A stretch of 64,000 nucleotides of DNA from CAWACP01 sp963780655 (GTDB lineage Bacteria; Acidobacteriota; Terriglobia; Bryobacterales; Bryobacteraceae): contig CAWACP010000003.1 in NCBI GenBank assembly GCA_963780655.1, positions 1,116,001 to 1,180,000 of the forward strand, written 5' to 3'. Positions 48,787 through 57,668 of the stretch are shown one piece after another. Below the pieces are notes generated by a model that did no database searches, was not told the origin of the DNA, and saw nothing but the letters and a program-made list of their open reading frames with translations. The translations under genes were made by a program, and so were the position numbers. Within the stretch, counting starts at the first letter, position 1. Every line of letters starts with the position of its first letter.

Positions 48787-51102
48787 CTACTTCGCCACCA
48801 CCTGCAGCGCCATCTTCTGCGTTTCCGCCGAGTTTGGCCCCACCATCACGTCGAACATGCCCGGTTCCACGGTCCAATGCATGTCGCGATCGAGGATCCG
48901 CAGCTCAATCGGCGTCAGCCTGAACTGCACGGTCCTCTTCTCGCCGGGCTTCAGCGTGATGCGCTCGAAGCCCTTCAGCTTCATCACCGGCTGCGTCACC
49001 GACGCCACCCTCTGGTGGATGTACATCTGCGCCACCTCGTCGCCCTCGCGTGATCCCGTGTTCGTAACATCGACGCTTACCGTCGTATCGCCGGCCGTCC
49101 CGATCACCGCCGGATCGAGCTTCAGGTTGTCGAATTTGAACGTCGTATAGCTCAGTCCCCAACCGAACGGGAACAGCGGCTTTCGCCCCACGAACAGATA
49201 ACTGCGGTTCATGGAGGGCTTGTGATCGTAGTAATCGGGAAGCATGCCCACCGATTTCGGGAACGTGATGGGCAGCTTTCCGCCTGGGCTTACGTCGCCG
49301 AACAGCATGGCCGCGGCAGCGGTTCCGCCCTCCTGGCCGAGGTACCAGCCTTCCACGATTGCCGGCACGTGCGCGGCGGCGTAGTTGATGGACAGCGGCC
49401 GGCCGTTGATGAGGAACACGATGGTCGGCTTGCCCGTTTCGACAACGGCCTTGATCAACTGATCCTGGTAGCCGATCAGATCGAGCGAATCGCGATCGCC
49501 GAGATGTTGTTCCGACCACGCCTCGCGATTGGTGTGCTCGTTCTCCCCGACGACAACGATGGCGACATCGGCGCTGCGAGCCACATCGGTTGCCTCCTTC
49601 AGCCTCTGCATTTGCGAGGCCTCATCGGGAAGCTTCACCTGGTTTTCGTACCACGCGGCCCAGCCCTGCTTGCCTTCGGTGATCCGCGTCCCTTCCGCGT
49701 AAACCACCTTCGCGGCCGTCCCCGCGCGCGCGCGAATGCCGCCGAGGATGCTCACCTCGTGTGCCGGCTGGCGGGCGTAACCGCCGATGTGCACGTCAGC
49801 GGCATTCGGTCCAATTACCGCGATCGTCTTATACTTCATCACGTCCAGCGGCAGCAGGTTGCCGTCGTTCTTCAGCAGCACGATAGCCTTCTCGGCGGCT
49901 TTCTCAGCCACTTTCTGATGATCCGGACTGTTCATCGCCTTCGCGGCGTAGTCGGGATCGGCGTACGGATTCTCGAAGAGGCCAAGGCGGAACTTCACCT
50001 GCAGCACGTGAGACACAGCGCGATCAATCTGCCATTCCGGAACCCGGCCATCCTTCACCTGATCGAGCAGCGTGCGGTACACCGAGCCATCGCTCAGGTC
50101 GTAATCGACTCCCGCGGCGATGGCCTGGCGCGCTGCGTCGGCCTTGTCCGCGGCCACGTGATGCGTCTCGTACAACATCTGCAGCCCGTTCCCATCGGAC
50201 GTCACGTAGCCGTTGAAGCCCCATTCCTCGCGCAGTACTTTCTGGAGCAGCCATTCGTTAACGTGCGAGGGGATTCCGTTGATCTCGTTGTAGGACGCCA
50301 TGACGCTGCCCGCGTGCGCTTCCTCGATGGCCGCCTGGAACGCCGCGAAGAAATCTTCGCGCAGGACGCGCTCGGAGTAGTTGGCCGGCGCCGTATTCGT
50401 GCCGCCTTCCGGCTCGCCGTGCGCCGCGAAGTGTTTGGCGGTGGCCAGCACGTGATGACGGTCGATGAGCAGGTTCGGGCCCTGCAAGCCTTCAATGGCA
50501 GCCACGCCGATGCGCGAGCCCAGATACGGATCCTCGCCATAGGTCTCCTCGGTACGGCCCCAGCGCGGATCGCGCGCCAGGTCGAGCACGGGAGAGAACA
50601 CCTGCGTCGTGCCGGCGGCGGAGGCCTCATCGGCCGCGGCAGTGAACACTTCGCGTACCAGCGCGGGGTCCCACGTGCTGGCCAGGCCGAGTGCCTGGGG
50701 GAAGCTGGTGGCGCCCGAGGACATGTATCCGTGCAGCGCTTCACCCTGCGAAAGCTGCGGGATGCCCAGGCGCGTCTTTTCCACCTGATAACGCTGCAGG
50801 GCGTTGCGCAGGATCACCTGCTCGCGCAACGGCAGCGGCTTCGCGTTGTCGCTGTACATGCGCATAAGCGCCTGGCGCGCTGTGTCGTCTGTAAAAGTGC
50901 CGGTGGGGTCGACGACGTGGAGGTCGCCCATGCCACGGCGCCCCATCGGAACCAGTTGCGCCACTTTTTCTTCGAGCGTCATGCGGGAGAGCAGGTCCGC
51001 TACTCTTTGTTCGATGGGAAGGTTCGGGTTGCGATAAGGAGGGGCTGCGGGCTGAGCGGACAGGGCTCCGCTGAACAATAGCGCAATGAGTACGTTTTTC
51101 AT
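48787..51102 (-). CDS. Secreted glycoside hydrolase family 3 beta-glucosidase/xylosidase (BglX-like)
   Basis: A 771-residue protein from ATG 51102 with signal peptide 'MKNVLIALLFSGALSAQ'. The barrel shows 'FSPVLDLARDPRWGRTEETYGEDPYL', 'VLATAKHFAAHGEPEGGTN' and nucleophile Asp303 in 'GYVTSDGNGL'. The second domain starts 'AIVLLKNDGNLLPL' and the C-terminal Fn3-like domain 'FPFGWGLSYTTFKFDNLKL'. It is closer to the BglX/beta-xylosidase branch than the GH3 at 43034, so the two probably have different substrates. The usual 'DEALHG' is 'GEALHG' here. It is convergent with the AAA gene (4-bp gap). Confidence 0.93.
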   Translation of the reverse strand: MKNVLIALLFSGALSAQPAAPPYRNPNLPIEQRVADLLSRMTLEEKVAQLVPMGRRGMGDLHVVDPTGTFTDDTARQALMRMYSDNAKPLPLREQVILRNALQRYQVEKTRLGIPQLSQGEALHGYMSSGATSFPQALGLASTWDPALVREVFTAAADEASAAGTTQVFSPVLDLARDPRWGRTEETYGEDPYLGSRIGVAAIEGLQGPNLLIDRHHVLATAKHFAAHGEPEGGTNTAPANYSERVLREDFFAAFQAAIEEAHAGSVMASYNEINGIPSHVNEWLLQKVLREEWGFNGYVTSDGNGLQMLYETHHVAADKADAARQAIAAGVDYDLSDGSVYRTLLDQVKDGRVPEWQIDRAVSHVLQVKFRLGLFENPYADPDYAAKAMNSPDHQKVAEKAAEKAIVLLKNDGNLLPLDVMKYKTIAVIGPNAADVHIGGYARQPAHEVSILGGIRARAGTAAKVVYAEGTRITEGKQGWAAWYENQVKLPDEASQMQRLKEATDVARSADVAIVVVGENEHTNREAWSEQHLGDRDSLDLIGYQDQLIKAVVETGKPTIVFLINGRPLSINYAAAHVPAIVEGWYLGQEGGTAAAAMLFGDVSPGGKLPITFPKSVGMLPDYYDHKPSMNRSYLFVGRKPLFPFGWGLSYTTFKFDNLKLDPAVIGTAGDTTVSVDVTNTGSREGDEVAQMYIHQRVASVTQPVMKLKGFERITLKPGEKRTVQFRLTPIELRILDRDMHWTVEPGMFDVMVGPNSAETQKMALQVVAK

Positions 51103-51112
51103 GCGAAGACAA

Positions 51113-51118
51113 ATGTTA
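51113..51118 (-). promoter_or_regulatory. -10-like element (TAACAT) for the second GH3 gene
   Basis: On the minus strand the hexamer ends 10 nt before ATG 51102. Confidence 0.3.
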
Positions 51119-51127
51119 TCGCATCGC

Positions 51128-51153
51128 ACAGTACAGCAGGCTTTCAGCCTGCA
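51128..51153. repeat. Repeat family B, partial copy
   Basis: CAGTACAGCAGGCTTTCAGCC matches the right half of the family B unit. It fills the gap between the GH3 and ADOP genes. Confidence 0.6.
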
Positions 51154-51156
51154 TAG

Positions 51157-53820
51157 CTACTCGTATCGCAGCGACGTCATTGGATCGAGCCTCGCTGCCC
51201 GCCGCGCTGGGAGGAACGTCGCGACCATGGCCACGACGGTGAGGAGAGCGGCGGCCGCGCACAGAGCAAACGGATCGTGCGGCGTCAATCCGAACAGCAG
51301 TGAACCCGCCCCCCGGCCGGCGGCAAGCGCGAGTCCGACGCCGATGATCATCCCAATCACCAGCAGCATCAACGCGTCGCGCATCACCATGGCCATCACC
51401 TGACCGCGGCTCGCTCCCAGCGCCAGGCGAATGCCGATGTCGTTCCGCCTCCGCGCGACTATGTACGAGATCACGCCGTACAGCCCGATCATGGCCAGCA
51501 GCGCCGCTAACGCTCCGAAGAATCCCGCCAGCATTGCCATGAGGCGCTCGCCAACCATGCCGTCACGGATGGCGCGCTGGAAATCGAATGCCGCTCCGAT
51601 GATGATTTCGGGATGTTTTGCGGAGATTTCGCGCTTTACTGTCGCTACGGCGGTCGCCGGCGGCAGATTCGACCATGTCATCAGCGACGCCCACGGTCCC
51701 TCATTCGGAAACTGCGAAGCAGGCGCAAAGGTCATGGGCGGCGTCGCATCGCGCAGGCTGTTGTATTTCGTGTCGGGAATGACTCCCACGATCTCGTAAA
51801 CAGTGGAAGGATAATTCGGCTCGGCCATGGTGCGGAGCGTCCGGCCAAGCGGATTGGCATTGCCAAGAAATCTGCGGACAAACGTTTGGTTCACAACCGC
51901 CACATGCTGCGATGTGGACATGTCGCTCTGATTGAATCCTCGTCCCGCCAGAAGCGGCAGATTCATGGTGTGAAAATAACTCGGGCTTACCCAGGTGAAC
52001 TTCGACGAGCCTTCGACGGACCCGACGCGGACGGAATGGGTCCAGCTCCCCCCGAGAAGAGGCAAGTTGGTCGTGGTGGCCGCATCGAGTATTCCGGGCG
52101 TCGCGCGCAGCTCCTCCACCAATTGCCGCTTGAACTCGCTGTAGCGCGCGGGCGGCAGGTTCAACTGGTGGAAGTTGACGAACGCTGCCGTAATCCCCTG
52201 CTCGCGAATGCCCGGATCGAACGTGAGCAGGTTGCGGAAGCTGCGCACGAACAGCAGTGCGCCGATCAGCAGCGCCAGCGAAACGGAGATCTGGGTCACC
52301 ACCAGGAAGCGCTGCATGGAGAAGCGCTCCCGGCCCGCTGTGGCGCCGCGTCCGCCGGATTTCATGGCGCTGATGGGTTCCGCTTTGGTCGCCCGCACCG
52401 CCGGCAGCAGGCCAAAGACGACGCATGTGATGGCGGCAACGCCGCCCGCGAACGCCAACACGTGCCAATCGGTGTCCACCGGAAGGAACACAGCATTGCC
52501 TTCGGTGGAGAGCGCCCAGACCAGAACGCGGCTCAGCGCCCTCGCCAGAACGACCGCAAGGGCGGCGCTGGCCACTGCCAGCAGGCCGCTTTCGGCGAGT
52601 AGTTGCCGGATGAGCCGCGCACGAGATGCGCCCAGCGCCAGCCTGACCGCGATTTCCCGGGTGCGCGTGCTGGCCCGCGCCAGCATCAGGTTGGCGACGT
52701 TCGCACAGGCGATCAGCAATACCAGCCCGGTCATCGCCAGCAGCAGCCACAGCGAAGAATCGTAGTTGTTTCGCAGCTCGCTCACCCCCTGCGAAGCCGG
52801 ATACGCGCCCAGACGGAAGCGGTTCCACGTCTGCATCCACTGTGCGCTGTAACCGCTCGGTTTGACCTCCTCGAAGATGCCGGGACTGATTGCGCTCAAC
52901 TGTGCAGAAGCGCGTTCCGGCGTCCAGCCCGGCCGCAGGCGGCCCATCACGGCGATATCGAAGACATCGCGGCGCATATCGTTCGCGCGGCAAAAGGGCA
53001 GGGCGATATCAAACGACTCTCCTACTGCGAGACCGGTGAACTGGGGCGGCGCGACCCCGATAATCCGCCCCATTTCGCCGTCAACCACTACTTTGCTGTC
53101 CGGTCCGATCTCGCGTCCGCCCATCTCGGTCTGCCAGTACGAATAGCTGACCACGGCGTGCGATTCGGGACACGGGCCGTCGGCGTCGGCCGGTTCCAGC
53201 AGCCGCCCGCGCCACGGCTTCACGCCCAGCACTGGGAAGAACTCGCCGCTGACGTCGAGCGCCTTCGCCCGCCGCATTTCCGATCCGCGCCCGATCATGA
53301 CGTCATCGATTCCCCACGCGAAAACGCCTGAAAACGCCCTCTGATGATCTCTGATCTCGTACCACAGCGGTGTCGTCAACTGCGCGTACGGTCCGTTGTT
53401 GAGTCCCATGCCGCGGTTGCCCCCAATGATTCGGATTTCCGCCAGCTCGTCGGGCCGCGCGACAGGCAGGGTGCGGAGGCGAACGGCGTCCAGCAGCTGA
53501 AAGATGGCCGTGTTCGCGCCCATGCCGAGGGCCAGCGATAGCACCGCCACCAGCGCGAATCCGGGGCTCAGGCGCAATTGACGCGCACTGTAGCGCAGAT
53601 CCTTCCAGAGACTCTCCAGCCATCCGACGGTGTTCATTTCGTAGATCTTCTCGCGGACGAGCAGAGGATTTCCAAACCTGCGTCTCGCAGCCGCGGCGGC
53701 ATCGGCGGGCGTCATGCCACGCGCTATATTCTCGGCGGTCTCGATCTCGACGTATGAGGCGATCTCCCGCTCCCGCTCGGCGTCCCACCAGCGGCGTTTG
53801 AGGAACCGCAACACGCTCAT
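51157..53820 (-). CDS. ADOP-type ABC transporter permease (MacB/FtsX family)
   Basis: An 887-residue protein. A cytoplasmic N-terminal helical domain ('EIASYVEIETAENIARGMTPADAAAAARRRFGN') is followed by two MacB-PCD plus FtsX units ('LRYSARQLRLSPGFALVAVLSLALGMGANTAIF' and the later 'SMQRFLVVTQISVSLALLIGALLFVRSF'), each with four-helix FtsX sets ('IACANVANLMLARASTRTREIAVRLALGASRARLIRQLL', 'RRNDIGIRLALGASRGQVMAMV'). This duplicated permease without an ATPase is the acidobacterial ADOP family. Its cargo is unknown. It lies 5 bp after its PadR regulator, the usual pairing. Confidence 0.93.
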   Translation of the reverse strand: MSVLRFLKRRWWDAEREREIASYVEIETAENIARGMTPADAAAAARRRFGNPLLVREKIYEMNTVGWLESLWKDLRYSARQLRLSPGFALVAVLSLALGMGANTAIFQLLDAVRLRTLPVARPDELAEIRIIGGNRGMGLNNGPYAQLTTPLWYEIRDHQRAFSGVFAWGIDDVMIGRGSEMRRAKALDVSGEFFPVLGVKPWRGRLLEPADADGPCPESHAVVSYSYWQTEMGGREIGPDSKVVVDGEMGRIIGVAPPQFTGLAVGESFDIALPFCRANDMRRDVFDIAVMGRLRPGWTPERASAQLSAISPGIFEEVKPSGYSAQWMQTWNRFRLGAYPASQGVSELRNNYDSSLWLLLAMTGLVLLIACANVANLMLARASTRTREIAVRLALGASRARLIRQLLAESGLLAVASAALAVVLARALSRVLVWALSTEGNAVFLPVDTDWHVLAFAGGVAAITCVVFGLLPAVRATKAEPISAMKSGGRGATAGRERFSMQRFLVVTQISVSLALLIGALLFVRSFRNLLTFDPGIREQGITAAFVNFHQLNLPPARYSEFKRQLVEELRATPGILDAATTTNLPLLGGSWTHSVRVGSVEGSSKFTWVSPSYFHTMNLPLLAGRGFNQSDMSTSQHVAVVNQTFVRRFLGNANPLGRTLRTMAEPNYPSTVYEIVGVIPDTKYNSLRDATPPMTFAPASQFPNEGPWASLMTWSNLPPATAVATVKREISAKHPEIIIGAAFDFQRAIRDGMVGERLMAMLAGFFGALAALLAMIGLYGVISYIVARRRNDIGIRLALGASRGQVMAMVMRDALMLLVIGMIIGVGLALAAGRGAGSLLFGLTPHDPFALCAAAALLTVVAMVATFLPARRAARLDPMTSLRYE

Positions 53821-53824
53821 GAGA

Positions 53825-54163
53825 TTACTCCTCGGCCGGCCGAAGCACGCGATTTACGGCGCGGGTGATGCGATCCCAGCGGCTGGTCTCGACGGTTAAT
53901 TGTTTCCGGCCCGCGGCCGTGAGCCGGTAATATCGCGCTTTCCGGTTGTTTTCGGAGGTCCCCCAGAACGATGCGATCCAGCCGCGGTCCTCCAGCCGGT
54001 GCAGCGCCGGATACAGAGATCCGTGCTCCACCTGTAGAACGTCTTCCGAACGATGCTCGATGACGTGCGCGATGGTGTGGCCGTGTGCCGGCCCTGGCGC
54101 AAGCGTCTGCAGGATAAGCAAGTCCAGAGTGCCTTGCAGGATATCTTTCTGGTTCTTCGCCAT
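53825..54163 (-). CDS. PadR family transcriptional regulator (acidobacterial, ADOP-linked)
   Basis: A 112-residue winged-helix repressor. 'DILQGTLDLLILQTLAPGPAHGHTIAHVIEHRSEDVLQVEHGSLYPALHRLEDRGWIASFWG' is the PadR DNA-binding domain, and 'RKARYYRLTAAGRKQL' the wing. The short C-terminus fits the acidobacterial PadR subtype found next to ADOP genes. It should repress its own operon until a ligand binds. Confidence 0.94.
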   Translation of the reverse strand: MAKNQKDILQGTLDLLILQTLAPGPAHGHTIAHVIEHRSEDVLQVEHGSLYPALHRLEDRGWIASFWGTSENNRKARYYRLTAAGRKQLTVETSRWDRITRAVNRVLRPAEE

Positions 54164-54177
54164 AGGGACTGTGCTTC

Positions 54178-54183
54178 ATTGTA
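54178..54183 (-). promoter_or_regulatory. -10 element (TACAAT) for padR-ADOP
   Basis: On the minus strand TACAAT ends 14 nt before ATG 54163. Confidence 0.4.
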
Positions 54184-54268
54184 CTCCACTCGATGTTCTA
54201 CTGGAAGGCCCGGCATTGGTATATACGGAGAGCTTGCGAAATGGTTCCTCAGAAAGTTAGGTTAGTGC

Positions 54269-54326
54269 GCAGGCCAAAGGCCTACTCTACTGCTGCTCTA
54301 AGGGTGGAGCAGGCGTTTTCGCCTGC
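54269..54326 (+). repeat. Repeat family A, copy 4 (short)
   Basis: GCAGGCCAAAGGCCTACTC, then GGTGGAGCAGGCG TTTTCGCCTGC: family A with a shortened centre. It lies in the gap before the debranching-enzyme gene. Confidence 0.7.
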
Positions 54327-54345
54327 ATTGGACAGACAGCGGTTC

Positions 54346-56307
54346 CTACAACGCGAGATCGGTGCGCAGCAGCCGCAGCAGCTCTGCGACGCTCCACGCC
54401 TGGGCGATGCAGCCTCCGGGCAGATGCGGTTTATCGCCCCCGTACACTTCGCTGATCGTGCCGAGGCCGGTCGCCAGAAGCTGTAGCTCCATGCCGCCCA
54501 CCAGCGACCGGCACCACGCGACGTTCTCGTCGTTGCGGCCGAAAGCCTTCAGGTATGCGGTCACGAACGGCCCAAGCAGCCACGGCCACACGGTCCCCTG
54601 ATGATACGCGCCATCGCGCTCCACGCGATTGCCGGAGTAGTGCGGCTTGTAATCGGGATCGTCGGGCGCCAGCGAACGCAGGCCCACCGGCGTCAGCAGC
54701 TTGTCTTTTACGATGCTGACGACGCTCTGCGCCTGCTCGCGGCTAAGCAGATCGAACGCAAGGCTCACGGCAAAGAGCTGGTTCGGCCTGATCTGCGCGT
54801 TCGGGCCATCCGGCCCGAGCACGTCGTAAAGGCAGGAAAGCTCGGGATTCCAGAACTTCTCCACGAAGCTCCGCTCCACCTTGTTCGCGAGCTCGGCCAT
54901 CTGGTGCGCAAACTCGATATCGGTGAACTCGGTCGCCCACAGCTCGGCCATGCGCAGCGCGTTATACCAGAGCGCGCATACTTCCACGGGCTTTCCGCCG
55001 CGCGGCGTCACCACCCAGTCGCCCACCTTGGCGTCCATCCACGTAAGTTGCACGCCGTCGGTGGCCGCGTACAGCAAACCGTCATCCGGGTCGGCATGGA
55101 TGTTGTAAAGCGTTCCACGCAGGTGCCAGTCAATAATGGTTTTCGCTGCGGGGTAAAACACTTTTTTGACCCACGCGATATCGCCGCCCGATTGCGTGAA
55201 CGCCCAGACCGCCTGAAACATCCAGAACGTGGCATCGCAGGTGTTGTAATTCGGCGCGCCCACGTCCAGGAAAAGGTTGGGGATCAGACCCTGGTTCAAA
55301 TGATAAAGAAATCCTTCGATGACCCGGCATGCTTCGTCCAGCAGTCCGCGGTGGATCAGCAGGCCGGGCGTGCTGATCATGGTATCGCGGCCCCAGTCGG
55401 CGAACCAGGGGAAGCCGGCCATGATGGTGGGCCTTCCGTCCGCACGAACCGCGCGGAACTGGTTCGCCGCGGCTTCCAGCTTCACTTCGAAAGGCCCCTC
55501 GGCGGAAAGCCGCCGTTCTTTGCGGATCTCCGCTTCGATGGCCGCCACCTTATCCGCGTCGTACCGCTCGTTCTCATCCGTGTCGGCCACAATCCAGACC
55601 GGCGTTCCCGGGTGAACGTCGAAACACAGCGTTCCGGGGCTGTACAGGTCCTCGTGAAAGTCCATCCCGCGTTCCAACTCAACCAGGTATTCGAGGTTGT
55701 AGAACCAGAGAAACTCCTTCTGAAAACACCCGCCCGAATGGTTGAAGGTGAGCGAACACAGGTCGCGGCAGGGCTTCACGCGCACGAAGAGTGGATGTAA
55801 TTCCACGGCTGTGTCGAAGTCGTGATTGTGATCGAGCGAATGGTAATCGCGGAAAGCGAGCATCGGCCGCACGCTGAGCGTACACGCCGTGGACGCGTTG
55901 TACTCGATCGCCACCGCCTGACGGCCGGGGATCAGAAAGACTTTCCGGGTCACGGTCGCGGCGCCCAGTTGCCAGGTCCACACCGGGAACGGATCCAGAC
56001 GGAACTCGTTCAGCAGAGAGAAGCCGCGCGGATACACCGCCGCCGGGTATTGATTCGCTCCGAGGTCGTAGCTTGCGGACTCGATCGCGACCTGTTCGCC
56101 CACTTTCGCCAGCAGCACTTTGCGCTGCACCGGCGGATCCAGAGTGGCCACCAGCAGCCCGTGATAACGCCGGGAATTGGCCCCGCAAACCGTGCCCATA
56201 GCGTACCCGCCCGTGGCGTTGGTCTCCAGCCACTCCAGCTTTGAAGAGCGTTCGTAATCGCGGCAGGTGTCGCGATCGATCAGGACAGGCGCTAACCCGT
56301 ATTGCAT
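54346..56307 (-). CDS. Glycogen debranching enzyme (amylo-alpha-1,6-glucosidase family)
   Basis: A 653-residue cytoplasmic protein; ATG 56307 is chosen because codons further upstream translate repeat D ('LPHGRGSV'). The N-terminal domain has 'EWLETNATGGYAMGTVCGANSRRYHGLLVA', the hallmark of archaeal-type GDEs. The C-terminal (alpha/alpha)6 barrel has 'FPWFADWGRDTMISTPGL', 'YNTCDATFWMFQAVWAF' and 'DGAYHQGTVWPWLLGPF'. It hydrolyses alpha-1,6 branch stubs in glycogen. No other glycogen gene is adjacent, so it may share regulation with the glycan genes downstream. Confidence 0.94.
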   Translation of the reverse strand: MQYGLAPVLIDRDTCRDYERSSKLEWLETNATGGYAMGTVCGANSRRYHGLLVATLDPPVQRKVLLAKVGEQVAIESASYDLGANQYPAAVYPRGFSLLNEFRLDPFPVWTWQLGAATVTRKVFLIPGRQAVAIEYNASTACTLSVRPMLAFRDYHSLDHNHDFDTAVELHPLFVRVKPCRDLCSLTFNHSGGCFQKEFLWFYNLEYLVELERGMDFHEDLYSPGTLCFDVHPGTPVWIVADTDENERYDADKVAAIEAEIRKERRLSAEGPFEVKLEAAANQFRAVRADGRPTIMAGFPWFADWGRDTMISTPGLLIHRGLLDEACRVIEGFLYHLNQGLIPNLFLDVGAPNYNTCDATFWMFQAVWAFTQSGGDIAWVKKVFYPAAKTIIDWHLRGTLYNIHADPDDGLLYAATDGVQLTWMDAKVGDWVVTPRGGKPVEVCALWYNALRMAELWATEFTDIEFAHQMAELANKVERSFVEKFWNPELSCLYDVLGPDGPNAQIRPNQLFAVSLAFDLLSREQAQSVVSIVKDKLLTPVGLRSLAPDDPDYKPHYSGNRVERDGAYHQGTVWPWLLGPFVTAYLKAFGRNDENVAWCRSLVGGMELQLLATGLGTISEVYGGDKPHLPGGCIAQAWSVAELLRLLRTDLAL

Positions 56308-56338
56308 GATTTGATCCGTTCCGATTCCCGGCGTAACC

Positions 56339-56360
56339 GAACCGCGACCGTGAGGGAGCG
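56339..56360. repeat. Repeat family D, half copy
   Basis: ACCGCGACCGTGAGGGAGCG matches the family D arm. It separates the debranching-enzyme gene from glf. Confidence 0.65.
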
Positions 56361-56380
56361 ATGTTTCCACTCGGCGATGG

Positions 56381-57547
56381 TCAGGCGGGTTGAAAACCGG
56401 GCGATGCCTGAAAGCCCGGCCTGGCAGGGTTTGCCGCCAGTTCCGATCGCGACGCGGCGCCCATGATCTTGGCCGACACGGTCAGCGCCTGGGCAACAAT
56501 CTGATCCATGTTGTAGTACTTGTACGTGGCCAGACGCCCCACGAAATGCACCGCGGGCGTGGCCTCCGCCAGCGCCTGATACTTCTTGTAAAGCGCGTTG
56601 TTTTCCGCGCGCGGCACGGGATAATACGGATCGCCTTCCGCCCGGGGAAACTCGTAGACGATGCTCGTCTTCGGATGCTCCTGTCCGGTCAGGTATTTGA
56701 ATTCGGTGATGCGCGTGTACGGGATCTTTTCGTCGGGGTAGTTCACCACCGGCGCCGCCTGGAACACCTCGCGATCGACGGTTTCGTGCCGGAACTCGAG
56801 CGATCGATACGGCAGCTTTCCGTACCGGTAATCGAAGTACTCATCGATGGGACCGGTGAAAACCAGGTTCCTGTATTTCACGCGCCTGGCGACATCGAGG
56901 TAATCCGTGTTCAGCTCGATGGTGACGTTCGGATGGTCGAGCATGTTCTCGAACATGCGCGTGTAGCCGTCGAGCGGCATCGCCTGATAGGTATCGCCAA
57001 AGTAACGATCGTCCTGGTTGGTACGCACCGGGATGCGCGCCGTTACCAGCGCGTCCAGTTGCGATGGGTCCAGACCCCACTGCTTGCGCGTATATCCGCG
57101 GAACATCTTCTCGTACAGCTCGCGGCCGACGCGGCTCACCACCACATCCTCCGACGTGCGAATGGCCTCTCGCTTCTCGGCAATGGAGGCAAAGAAATCC
57201 TCCAGCTGCGACGAATCCAGGTTCAGGCCGTACAGCGTGTTCACCGTGTCCAGATTGATGGGCACGGGCACCAGCTTGCCGTCCACCACGGCCTTCACGC
57301 GATGCTCGTAGGGCCGCCACTTGGTGAAACGCGAAAGGTAATCGAATACGTCCTTCGAGTTCGTGTGAAAGATGTGCGGCCCGTAGCGGTGCACCAGCAC
57401 GCCATCTTCATTCAGATGGTCGTAGGCGTTGCCGCCCACATGCGAGCGCCGGTCGATGAGCAGCACGGTCTTGCCGAACGAACTGGCCAGCCGTTCGGCA
57501 ATCACGCTGCCCGCATACCCGGCGCCCACAATCAGAAAATCGAACAT
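56381..57547 (-). CDS. glf: UDP-galactopyranose mutase
   Basis: A 388-residue flavoprotein. 'FLIVGAGYAGSVIAERLA' is the FAD loop, 'DRRSHVGGNAYD' the second, and 'YGPHIFHTNSKDVFDYLSRF', 'KMFRGYTRKQWG', 'PLDGYTRMFENML' and 'GRLATYKYYNMDQIVAQAL' are Glf signatures with the conserved substrate Arg and Tyr. It converts UDP-galactopyranose to UDP-galactofuranose. The C-terminal 20 residues are a variable extension. The adjacent glycosyltransferase and glycosidase suggest a galactofuranose-containing glycan. Confidence 0.96.
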   Translation of the reverse strand: MFDFLIVGAGYAGSVIAERLASSFGKTVLLIDRRSHVGGNAYDHLNEDGVLVHRYGPHIFHTNSKDVFDYLSRFTKWRPYEHRVKAVVDGKLVPVPINLDTVNTLYGLNLDSSQLEDFFASIAEKREAIRTSEDVVVSRVGRELYEKMFRGYTRKQWGLDPSQLDALVTARIPVRTNQDDRYFGDTYQAMPLDGYTRMFENMLDHPNVTIELNTDYLDVARRVKYRNLVFTGPIDEYFDYRYGKLPYRSLEFRHETVDREVFQAAPVVNYPDEKIPYTRITEFKYLTGQEHPKTSIVYEFPRAEGDPYYPVPRAENNALYKKYQALAEATPAVHFVGRLATYKYYNMDQIVAQALTVSAKIMGAASRSELAANPARPGFQASPGFQPA

Positions 57548-57590
57548 TCAGCCTTCCTCTATTCTCGTTCAAAATTCGGCGGGCCTAACC

Positions 57591-57650
57591 ACTCCCTCAC
57601 GGTCGTGGCTCAGTAAGCGTTACAGAGCCGTGACCGTCAGGGAGCGGTTT
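57591..57650. repeat. Repeat family D, copy 2 (palindrome)
   Basis: CTCCCTCACGGTCGTGGCTC is inverted as GAGCCGTGACCGTCAGGGAG. It lies between glf and the glycosyltransferase and may attenuate transcription between them. Confidence 0.8.
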
Positions 57651-57668
57651 CAGGAATGTCTGCGCGCC

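Noticed and set aside
56308..56370. N-terminal extension of the debranching enzyme (METSLPHGRGSV...)
   Set aside because: It translates repeat D; the family start aligns with ATG 56307.
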